From Luidia sarsii (lineage: Eukaryota; Echinodermata; Asteroidea; Paxillosida; Luidiidae): DNA of 64,000 bases. The stretch covers positions 11,486,763-11,550,762 of the forward strand of contig OX465102.1 in NCBI GenBank assembly GCA_949987565.1, written 5' to 3'. Shown in pieces: positions 56,801 through 64,000 of this stretch (positions within the stretch are counted from its first letter, which is position 1; every line of letters begins with the position of its first letter). The position numbers and the translations under genes are program-made. The notes under the pieces are model-generated. The model made no database searches and was not told the origin of the DNA. It worked only from the letters and a program-made list of their open reading frames with translations.

Positions 56801-57524
56801 TGCATCGACCGCTGTAGATTGTCACTAAAGTAAGCTAATCCCACAAAGAATACAAGTCATTGTGCAGAAGAGAAGTTACAAAGACGTACCGGTAAAGAAC
56901 TAAAGGCTAAATTTAAGCTGACTGAAATAAAAAGAAATGTTTCCCATCATTAGAACGTGTTTTCTAAAACGAAAGTATAACACAACAAAGATGATAAATA
57001 ATAGAATTAAAACAGCATTGGTAATTTGATCCAACATATACATGATATTACGTACAGGAATTCCCTTCCTCTTCAATTAAATTAAATGTATTAAACAATT
57101 ACAAATCTTTATTTTCCAATCATCAATTCATGTACATAAAGTTATGATAATTTTGGGGACATTAAAAACCATGTGAATGGATGGAAGTCCCCCCAAAACG
57201 CAAAAGCTTGTCGTGGCATTGCAATGGTGAACAATTGTTTCACTTATGAAAATCAACGTGATAAAAATGGGGAAATGGATGTAGGCTAATAAACTCTCGT
57301 ATACAACTATACCTACCTCTGATGAAGTAGCTGTATGGACGAAAGGACCTTACATGTACTTTAGCCTAAGATATAAGTTCTATTGTAATGGGAATTACCC
57401 TTATCCACCATTATTTTATTGCCTGTATTCTTTATTGTCTGTTCGGGGCCTCCTTCCTTTTTGAAGTGCATGATGGTATAGGAGAGGCAGAATCAAGATG
57501 GCCGATCATGATTATGTCCAATAA
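53807..57524. other. gene-free stretch between convergent genes
   Basis: It contains AGTACTAT microsatellite-like sequence (about 55515-55600) and the tRNA-like copy at 56282. Short open frames (for example 54.0 and 55.1 kb) show no recognised domain. Confidence 0.55.
56282..56368 (-). mobile_element. serine-type tRNA-like element (reverse)
   Basis: The reverse strand carries GGTCAAGTGGTTAAGACGTA, GCACTAGAAAGCGGGAGTCG and CTCGAATCCCGCCCGGGTTG. The T stem GCGGG/CCCGC is perfect here, but a seven-base insertion breaks the acceptor-side spacing. Same family as 38068-38139. Confidence 0.7.
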
Positions 57525-57597
57525 GGTAGCATATGTTGGTGCGTCATACCTGATGTATATTCATCATCGGCAGGGGAACGCACCAACATATGCTACC
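57525..57597. repeat. perfect 20-bp inverted repeat
   Basis: GGTAGCATATGTTGGTGCGT at 57525-57544 pairs exactly with 57578-57597 across 33 bases. Confidence 0.95.
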
Positions 57598-57754
57598 GTG
57601 ATATAAGAGGCATATATGCGTCACGACGTATGACACTTAACCACCGTGGCTAAGCTATAAGTGCGCATGCGCGAAGCCAGGTTTTGCTGAGGCCTCCCCC
57701 ATTCATTCATGCATTCATTCATTAATTTCTCAGGTAGTTACAGGCACAAGCACG

Positions 57755-57885
57755 AAACAACCCTAATCCTAACCCAAACAACCCTAATCCTGAACCTAAC
57801 CCTAATCCTAATCCTAACTCTTTCAGTAACGCTAACCCAACCCGAACTCTAACCGTAACCGTAACCCTAACCGTAACGCCCTGAG
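57755..57885. repeat. degenerate telomere-like CCCTAA array
   Basis: CAACCCTAATCCTAACCC, CTAACCCTAATCCTAATCCT and TAACCGTAACCCTAACCGTA are variants of the animal telomere unit TTAGGG in reverse. Heavily mutated; an interstitial remnant. Confidence 0.8.
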
Positions 57886-58679
57886 CCCAACTTACGCTGG
57901 TTTACAAAACACGTCCTTGTATATTCCCCACACAATTTACGGGGTACCAGCATAGCTCAACTACGGTGGTTGAGCGTCATTTGTCGGTCCTCTTATATAT
58001 CTCTTAATAAATATGGTTGAACACGATAATTGTGGAATAATCACTCAAATCCGGGATTCCTTTCGGTCAATCGTGTTACACTATAAGTGCCAAATTTTGT
58101 TGTTCTTACTTAGTCAACAACACCAGCCAACATTCTAAATAATATAACTAGCAATGTAAAAAGCGCTTACCACTTTGCACATTATGCCCACTTTACCGTT
58201 GCATGGATTTTTTTGCTAGCTAAGAAGACATCTTATTCCATGATATATTTTCTGCTTTATACAAGAAGCTCAATGAAATAAATTGATCGAACTGGGGCAC
58301 AATGTGACGATCGTGTGGGTTTCCACATGTGGCATCTTAACGTGTTGTTCAATGGAGAATCAGATTTGACTCTCTTAAGTATGCATAGTGCACTACCACA
58401 AGTGCAATAGGCCATATTACATTGTATACTTTCCAAACATCCATTTGGCGGTCATGGCAAAGCGGGATGCGGCAAAGCGGGATGCGGCAAAGCGGAAAGC
58501 GGGATGTGGCGGAAGCACGGTATCACACAAAAAAAACCGCATTTTAAATTTCACGTCACCCCCATTAAAACATGGGCGGAAATACCGTACGTCTCGCAAC
58601 ATGTTACATTTTTTTAAATCTCCATTTTTCAGTATCTCTTCGGTTGCGCGGCTAGCTGGAGTCGCCAGTTCGTCTCTGT
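57886..58679 (-). other. probable SLC6 3' UTR and flank
   Basis: This lies downstream of the SLC6 stop on the minus strand. It has a three-fold GCAAAGCGGGATGCG repeat at 58456-58505. I found no convincing reverse polyadenylation signal near the stop, so the 3' end is undefined. Confidence 0.35.
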
Positions 58680-58913
58680 TCACAGGCGGGTGTCGGCCGA
58701 CTTGTCGCCGGACTCCACGGCCTGGCTGTACGGGGGCGGCACGGCCGTGTCCCCGACGAAGAACTCGTTGGCGTTGCCCCGGAGGGCCAGGGGCGCCGCG
58801 TCGCCCGCCAGCTTGCCGTCCGGCCTGGGCATGGGCGGGTAGCCGGCCACGGCACGGTCCTCGTCAATGGCAGGGCCCCACTCCGGAGTGGACCGGATGG
58901 CAGTGCGCAGTCT
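58680..58913 (-). CDS. SLC6 transporter last exon: cytoplasmic tail with PPPY and C-terminal DTRL
   Basis: The acceptor CTCGACAG precedes RLRTAIRSTPEWGPA; the stop TGA is at 58680-58682. The 77-residue tail contains PRPDGKLAGD, NEFFVGDTAVPPPYSQAVES and ends KSADTRL. PPPY fits a WW-domain (Nedd4-type) ligand, and DTRL fits a class I PDZ ligand (S/T-x-hydrophobic at the C terminus). Both are short-motif inferences. Confidence 0.87.
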   Translation of the reverse strand, partial: RLRTAIRSTPEWGPAIDEDRAVAGYPPMPRPDGKLAGDAAPLALRGNANEFFVGDTAVPPPYSQAVESGDKSADTRL

Positions 58914-61427
58914 CTGTCGAGGAGGTGAGGTCAAAAGATGCGAGTAAAAACATGAACTTATCTAATCGGGTGTCTTAATTACCTTCCCCTAAACGAATCG
59001 AGTCAAAAGCCTGTAGCCGATTCACGAAACTTCAAAATGTTGCGTACGCAACATTTTGCTGCCTTTTCTAAATGGTGCACAAAAGAGCCATTGCGGCGCA
59101 AGACTTACGCAACATTTGTGCGTTACATAACTTATGCAACTTTTCTTGAAATCGGCTGCTGGTCTTTCCCGCGTCTACCCCGGGTCACAATGATGACATC
59201 ACTCTTTTACTTATCAACGCGTGAAGGGGGGCACTTGAGTAGTAACCTGGGTCTACCAAATGGAAGGTAATCGAACGCACATTGAAAACTGACTGGGACA
59301 ATGCGTTCGTTTACCTTTAGCGGGTCTACCCCGGGTTCCTGTGGTGTCATAATTAGTCATTACCCTTAGAACAAACCGAACGATAACTCACTATCTAGTA
59401 TGAATTTGCGGGGGTTGGGGTTGGGTTGGGTTGGGGTTGGGTTGGGGTTGGGGTTGGGGTTGGGGTTGGGGTTGGGGTTGGGGTTGGGGTTGGGGTCGGG
59501 GTTGGGGTTGGGGTTGGGGTTGGGGTGGCGATCGCCTACCTGCACGAAGGTGCCATCTACTCGGTAATACAGGTAGTAGATGGCGTAGATGAAAATACAG
59601 ACTATTGACGAGAAGGTCATAGCCCAGCCGACGAGCTCAGCCCACAGGGGGAACTCGTAGCTGCCGTACGAGGCGGGCACGTAGTCCACAAAGCCATAGA
59701 TAGTGGGGAACTGTGAGATGGTGGCCGCAATGTGAATGACAAAGGTAAAGAATGAGATTTGAAGGTTATCATGGTGAGAATAGCAGAAGAAGCAATACTA
59801 GGTTTGCGGTAACACCATGCAAAATTCTTATTTGTGAGTATTTGTGATTCTGAAAAGAACCGAAGGAACTCAATGTTTCGAACAATATACTCCGTTCGTC
59901 TTCTGGAGACTGCTGGATTCTAAGAGAGGGATCCTGATGTGGAGATTAGCCCAGTGAAGGGTGAAGGCGGGAACAAATGACGCTGCAAAGGTAAAGAACC
60001 TAATTACTACCGTTAACCGGTATAGGTCACAATGTATCTACTGGAACACACTCCACAGTAAACCCATTTAAGGCTGTGGATGCACACAGTCTCATAGAAT
60101 ATTGCACATAATCCCATAACATTGCACACTTACAATGATGAGTGCAGGCGTTATCAGATACCACATGATCTTCCAGTAGATTTTCCAGACTGTGCCTTTG
60201 CTGCCGATCATGGTGCTGATTTCTCGCAGGAATCGGTTCAGTCCTATACAAAGCCCGAACAAAAATATCAATAATTATTAAGACAATTTCAAGCAAACTT
60301 ATTCAAACGCTTTCGTGAAGGACTTGCTTGTTAACCTTCTATTACGCACAAAGCCAGAACATGATTAGACTATAATCGGTTGGCACTTATCCTTTTTTCT
60401 GAAAGAGAGCACTAAACTGCCACCAAGCTTAAACTGTCAAGTATCTCATTTGGGGAAATAAACACTGCTTCGTGTTTGAAGCACAAACAGTTGAACTTCT
60501 GTTGGTCGGGGCTGTTGAGTTTGAAAGGCTCACCCCTTTCAACTGGAGTGAAACTTACCATAGAGTGTCTATGGAGTGGTCATAATAATGTCCACTTTTA
60601 AAAATAATTATAGTCACACGAATGAGTGGAAATTCATCAGATGGAGTTCCATTAAGTTATTTCTAGAAATAGATTCAAACAAAAAGTTTCAATCAATTTT
60701 TAATTTAGCTGTAAAATGATATTTCATGAACTTTATCATTCACGTCTGTAGTAATCTTTCACTCCAGGGAATGACATGGAATAGCCAAACTGACCAATCA
60801 GGTGCCAGAATTTCATTCTGTGACGTCGGCACCGACCAAGTGAATATATATAGGCTTCGGTCATATTAATCTTACTCGTTATAATATCACAGACATCTAA
60901 AAAACAAGCGTTTGGTCTAAGTTTCTTTGGGGAAAACCCTGTACCTATCAAGCCATCAAACCTTCAAGTTCAGAAACAAACCACAACCTGGATTTTCAGG
61001 TTTCGTCAGACGGAGACGAAGCCTAAGCCTCCATTTCGCAAACAGCCATAGGCCGTATTCGAAATGAAGGCTTAGGCTCACGCTTAGGCTTCGGTCATAT
61101 TCATCTTACTCGTTATAATATCACAAACATCTCAAAAACAAGCGTTTGGTCTAAGTTTCTTGGGGAAAACCCTGTACCTATCAGGCAATCAAACCTTCAA
61201 GTTCAGAAACAAACCTACAACCTGGATGTTCAGGTTTCGTCAGACGGAGACGAAGCCTGACCCCGAGCCTAAGCCTTCATTTCGTAAACAGCCATAGGTA
61301 GTTCTCCAGACGATGCTGCGTATTTACCGTAGATGCAGTCGAAGACTATGAGCTCCATCAGCGCTAATATCATGGGGCTGTAGCCGGCCGAGTACCAGTC
61401 AAACAGCGTCATTAAGTAGATGCCTCC
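58680..61427 (-). CDS. SLC6 Na+/Cl- -dependent neurotransmitter/amino-acid transporter, 3' part (TM10 to C terminus)
   Basis: Exons in transcription order are 61328-61427, 60134-60243, 59540-59710 and 58680-58913; all junctions are GT-AG and the phases agree. The product starts GGIYLMTLFDWYSAGYSP (TM10), continues IYGLNRFLREISTMIG (intracellular loop), IYWKIMWYLITPALII (TM11), SYGSYEFPLWAELVGWAM (before and into TM12), then RLRTAIRSTPEWGPA and a proline-rich cytoplasmic tail. The spacing from the TM11 TP to FPLWAE equals that of fly DAT, which fixes the exon 3 acceptor. SLC6 proteins co-transport amino acids or neurotransmitters with Na+ and Cl- at the plasma membrane. The loop and the WGP motif recall glycine transporters (SLC6A5/A9), but the substrate site (TM1, 3, 6, 8) is outside the window, so the substrate is unknown. 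Exons for TM1-9 must lie beyond 64000. Confidence 0.9.
59015..59157. mobile_element. small foldback element, AGCCGATTTCA-type ends
   Basis: The ends AGCCGATTCACGAAAC and TCTTGAAATCGGCT are imperfect inverted copies. Inside lies the perfect palindrome ATGTTGCGTACGCAACAT plus further GCAACATTTGTGCGTTA copies. It lies in an SLC6 intron. Confidence 0.6.
59243..59337. mobile_element. small foldback element, AACC.GGGTCTACC ends
   Basis: The left side AAGGTAATCGAACGCACATT mirrors the right side AATGCGTTCGTTTACCTTTA, and the outer ends AACCTGGGTCTACC and CGGGTCTACCCCGGGTT are imperfect inverted copies. Non-coding, in an SLC6 intron. Confidence 0.6.
59409..59526 (+). repeat. TTGGGG telomere-like microsatellite
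   Basis: About 118 bases of GGGGTT hexamers on the plus strand, with occasional GGGTT units and one TCGGGG. Runs of four G recur every six bases, so G-quadruplex formation is possible on the plus strand. It adjoins the donor of the SLC6 TM12 exon. Confidence 0.95.
59540..59710 (-). CDS. SLC6 transporter exon: end of TM11, loop and TM12
   Basis: The 57-codon exon runs from FPTIYGFVDYVPAS to VDGTFVQ. The acceptor is CATCTCACAG and the donor CAG|GTAGGC. It includes SYGSYEFPLWAELVGWAM and a hydrophobic TM12 (SSIVCIFIYAIYYLYY). A TTGGGG repeat tract starts 13 bases past the donor in the adjoining intron. An upstream in-frame extension (SFFTFVIHIAATIS) looks membrane-like, but it has no acceptor before it and would make TM11 too long. 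Confidence 0.88.
59711..60133 (-). other. SLC6 intron between the TM11 and TM12 exons
   Basis: The 423-base intron contains a degenerate copy (about 59757-59900) of the GGTTTGCGGTGACACC foldback family, with GGTTTGCGGTAACACCATGC and GATTCTGAAAAGA. Nothing else is recognisable. Confidence 0.7.
60134..60243 (-). CDS. SLC6 transporter exon: loop TM10-11 and start of TM11
   Basis: The acceptor GTATAG precedes GA, completing the split glycine, and the donor is ATT|GTAAGT. It encodes LNRFLREISTMIGSKGTVWK and then IYWKIMWYLITPALII. The RF-x5-MIG pattern and W-K-x-x-TP are conserved across SLC6. Confidence 0.9.
60244..61327 (-). other. SLC6 intron with a tandem segmental duplication
   Basis: The 1084-base intron is occupied from 60851 to 61298 by two direct copies of a roughly 210-base segment. 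The rest has no recognised feature. Confidence 0.8.
60851..61298. repeat. two direct copies of a ~210-bp segment, offset 234
   Basis: Copy 1 (60851-61052) and copy 2 (61085-61298) both start AGGCTTCGGTCATATT and end AAACAGCCATAGG. They differ by scattered substitutions. The 32-base spacer contains an inverted copy of the CCTAAGCCT end, so a hairpin can form at the junction. Copy 2 stops about 29 bases from the TM10 exon donor. Confidence 0.9.
61328..61427 (-). CDS. SLC6 transporter exon: TM10
   Basis: The acceptor TTGTACAG precedes GGAGGC (Gly-Gly) and the donor is ACG|GTAAAT. The 100-base exon ends one base into the glycine codon of IYG. It contains LFDWYSAGYSPMILALMEL, a typical SLC6 TM10. 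It is the most upstream exon detectable; I see no further exon between 61428 and 64000. Confidence 0.88.
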
Positions 61428-62013
61428 CTGTACAATGAAAATGGGGATATTACGTATAATACTCCACAATGATACAATGGGGGAACATCTCCATAGGGTC
61501 GCGCAGAAAGTTTGTCTGATTCTATGGAGCGTGATTTGGTATAAACTCAATCATCTACACCATCCCTCTGTTTATACATTGCTTATTTCGCCCATGGTCT
61601 ATTCAGAAATATACGTTTTCCTATGATAAAATATAAACTCCATTATCGAGACATACAAACGTCTCCGTAATTAGAAATAGCTCGTGTGCCAAAAATATTT
61701 CTATGATGACTCCCTGTTGAGAAGCATTGGGTAAATAAAGCAAAACAATGACATAATAAAATGTTATAAAAAAATCAACAAAAGCAATGTAGCGAGCTCT
61801 TTCTCTGATTAGTTTTGGCTCACTTTGCAAACCTCATGGCCTTCAGTCTACAAACTGTGTGGTGCAAAATGGCACTTTTACCTGAGGTTAAGTATTTTGC
61901 ATAAGATGTTTCTTTTTCATATCTTTGAGACGAATTTATGGGGATAATGTATTCAACGTAATAATACAAGTTGGTCCCAAATGGTCAGTTATTTTTTTAG
62001 AAAGGGCAGTAAG
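61428..62013. other. upstream side of the last visible SLC6 exon; no exon seen
   Basis: AT-rich presumed intron. No SLC6-like segment (TM9 or earlier) can be recognised. Confidence 0.55.
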
Positions 62014-62200
62014 AATTGCAAAGAAATCCCATAGAATTGCACATAGCATAAAATCATAATTATTATGGAACTGCACACAGTCCCATAGAATTGCTCTTAG
62101 TCCTATATAATTGCTCATAGTCCCATATACATGCACAGTCCCATAGAATTGCACATAGTCTCATATCAAGCACTCAGTCCCATAGAATACCGTTGCATTG
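62014..62200. repeat. short CCCATAGAATTGCACA repeats
   Basis: Loose copies of CCCATAGAATTGCACATAG, about 20-30 bases apart. They look like a precursor or decayed edge of the 31-bp satellite at 62602. Confidence 0.75.
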
Positions 62201-62293
62201 TAATAGAACATTGCGTTGCAATTTCTTGAGGGCGCACTTGTGAATCGCCCGTATTGCACGACCGGCGGGCGATTTTTTCCGTACCACTAACGC

Positions 62294-62588
62294 GTCAGGT
62301 TGGCCCCTTAATTGTAATTGTGCGACTTGAATTTCCGCGGCTCGTTGGCAAGGGGCAAGTAGACGAGTGGGCGATTTGGCAAGGGGCAAGTAGGCTAGGG
62401 GCAAGTATACTATATAATTATAGTGGGCGAGTTGGCAAGGGGCAAGTAGGCTAGGGGCAAGTAGACTATAGTGGGCGAGATGGCAAGGGGCAATTAAGTA
62501 GACTAGTGGGCGACTTTGACAACGAGCCGTGGAAATCGCGTCGGTATTCATTCAAGTCGCACAATTGCAATTAAGGGGCCAACCTGAC
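62294..62588. mobile_element. non-autonomous DNA-transposon-like element with 39-bp terminal inverted repeats
   Basis: 62294-62332 and 62550-62588 are inverted copies with one mismatch in 39; they start GTCAGGTTGGCCCCTTAATT. Inner symmetry continues with CGCGGCTCGTTG and CAACGAGCCGTGG. The centre is a tandem of GGCAAGGGGCAAGTAG units. It splits the CCCATAG repeat field. Confidence 0.88.
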
Positions 62589-62601
62589 CGGCCGGGCGCA
62601 A

Positions 62602-63400
62602 TCCCATAGATTATTGCACAGTCCCATCATTGTCCCATAGATTATTGCACAGTCACATCATTTCCCATAGATTATTGCACAGTCACATCATGGTCCCATA
62701 GATTATTGCACAGTCACATCATTGTCCCATAGATTATTGCACAGTCACATCATTTCCCATAGATTATTGCACAGTCACATCATGGTCCCATAGATTATTG
62801 CACAGTCACATCATCGTCCCATAGATTATTGCACAGTCCCATCATGGTCCCATACATTATTGCACAGTCCCATCATGGTCCTATAGATTATTGCACAGTC
62901 ACATCATGGTCCCATAGATTATTGCACAGTCCCATCATGGTCCCATAGATTATTGCACAGTCACATCATGGTCCCATAGATTATTGCACAGTCCCATCAT
63001 TGTCCCATAGATTATTGCACAGTCACATCATTGTCCCATAGATTATTGCACAGTCCCATCATGGTCCCATAGATTATTGCACAGTCACATCATTGTCCCA
63101 TAGATTATTGCACAGTCACATCATTGTCCCATAGATTATTGCACAGTCACATCATTGTCCCATAGATTATTGCATAGTCCCATCATTGTCCCATAGATTA
63201 TTGCACAGTCCCATCATGGTCCTATAGATTATTGCACAGTCCCACCATGGTCCCATAGATTATTGCACAGTCCCATCATGGTCCTATAGATTATTTCACA
63301 GTCCCACCATGGTCCCATAGATTATTGCACAGTCACATCATCGTCCCATAGATTATTGCACAGTCCCATCATGGTCCTATAGATTATTGCACAGTCCCAT
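62602..63400. repeat. 31-bp satellite array (about 25 units)
   Basis: The unit contains CCCATAGATTATTGCACAGT then C(A/C)CATCATGGT. Variants differ at CACATC/CCCATC, ATGG/ATTG/ATCG and CCCATAG/CCTATAG. A few units are one base shorter. Confidence 0.96.
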
Positions 63401-64000
63401 ATAGTTGCACACAGTCTCACAGAATTCTGCATAGGCCAATACTACTAGAACAGTTTTGAATGATGCATTCATTTCGACTTCGTCCGATCAGTTAGGTCAT
63501 TTCCTGGAAGTGTCACAGGTAAGAGTGTACGGGATTTGATCAGTTTTACGACAAGCGCACATAATCATTATCGAGGCATGAACATAGCGGTAAAAGGCAG
63601 AAAGGGAGGGGGATAAAAGTGCGATTCGAGAGGAAGCCACAAATTAGCCGTTTCGTAACGTTCGTTAGTCAGTACAAACTTTCTCAAGACAGTTGGCATT
63701 TTATTTTGGGTGAGCAGCTAATTTGTTCCAGCGTCCCGAGCAAGTGTTTTAGGCAGCGCCCGGATTACTCGAGATTCGCTTTAAAGGCCTATACAACATT
63801 GGCCTAACGGAAATAAAGGAATAATAATTATTTGGGGAATTGAGAAGTCCCAGAATTGAACGAATTGAAAGCCAAACATTAATGGTTGATGAATTGAAAG
63901 AATAGTTGGGAAATTGGGATGTCCCAGTCTCCCAGAAGTGATTTTTGGAACCTGAATTGAACCCATTTTTATAGTGAATAAATTTCAGTATAAATCGTGT
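63401..64000. other. no recognised feature
   Basis: Unique-looking sequence to the window edge. No coding segment recognised; presumed SLC6 intron or upstream flank. Confidence 0.5.

Larger units (their letters stand above)
58914..59539 (-). other. SLC6 intron between TM12 exon and tail exon
   Basis: The 626-base intron contains the TTGGGG tract (59409-59526), a foldback element with CGGGTCTACCCCGGGTT ends (59243-59337) and another foldback element with AGCCGATT ends (59015-59157). Confidence 0.85.

Noticed and set aside
59711..59760. Upstream extension of the SLC6 TM12 exon (SFFTFVIHIAATIS)
   Set aside because: No acceptor before it, and TM11 spacing fits the family only without it.
62602..63400. 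CRISPR-like spaced repeat
   Set aside because: Regular 31-bp satellite; the variable part is only a few bases and not unique.

Overview
The window looks like nuclear DNA from a marine invertebrate animal. Two intron-split genes have GT-AG splice sites and very GC-rich exons, set in AT-richer, repeat-packed non-coding DNA. The repeat style (foldback elements, tRNA-derived SINEs, frequent GTACATGTAC and TAGGCCTA words) suggests a deuterostome such as an echinoderm or hemichordate. That placement is a weak inference; the animal assignment is strong.

Gene 1, plus strand, 42799-48927: a complete four-exon coding region for a 752-residue TRIM-NHL protein, an ortholog of vertebrate TRIM2/TRIM3. All junctions are phase 0. 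The domains run RING, B-box2, coiled coil, filamin, then six NHL repeats. Its coding exon probably starts at an acceptor at 42738/42739 and carries a tiny upstream ORF. A 3' UTR of up to about 2.3 kb probably follows. A GC-richer, repeat-poor block ending in a strong donor at 6916/6917 is a candidate untranslated first exon for this or another gene (speculative).

Gene 2, minus strand, 58680-61427: the last four coding exons of an SLC6 sodium/chloride-coupled transporter, covering TM10 to the C terminus. The remaining 5' exons lie beyond the right edge. The protein ends in a class I PDZ-ligand motif (DTRL) and has a PPPY motif in its tail. The two genes are convergent.

Everything else is non-coding as far as I can see. 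From 1 to about 48 kb it is dominated by one dispersed repeat with the core TCGAAACGTCAGGCC, by a tRNA-headed SINE family, by a foldback family (GGTTTGCGGTGACACC) and by large simple-sequence or minisatellite arrays. These include a 22-bp array at 25.96-27.34 kb, a 114-bp array at 38.97-40.69 kb, a TCCC array at 23.7-24.0 kb and several CT/GA tracts. From about 49 kb to the end the repeats change: other MITE-like elements, telomere-like tracts (TTAGGG-like at 57.8 kb, TTGGGG at 59.4 kb) and a 31-bp satellite at 62.6-63.4 kb. The long open frames over the arrays and antisense to TRIM exon 2 are composition artefacts.

I found no evidence of a new multi-gene system. The most interesting signals are the hairpin-forming repeat families, including a perfect 49-bp inverted repeat, their sharp change near the end of the TRIM gene, and the short-linear-motif tail of the SLC6 protein.
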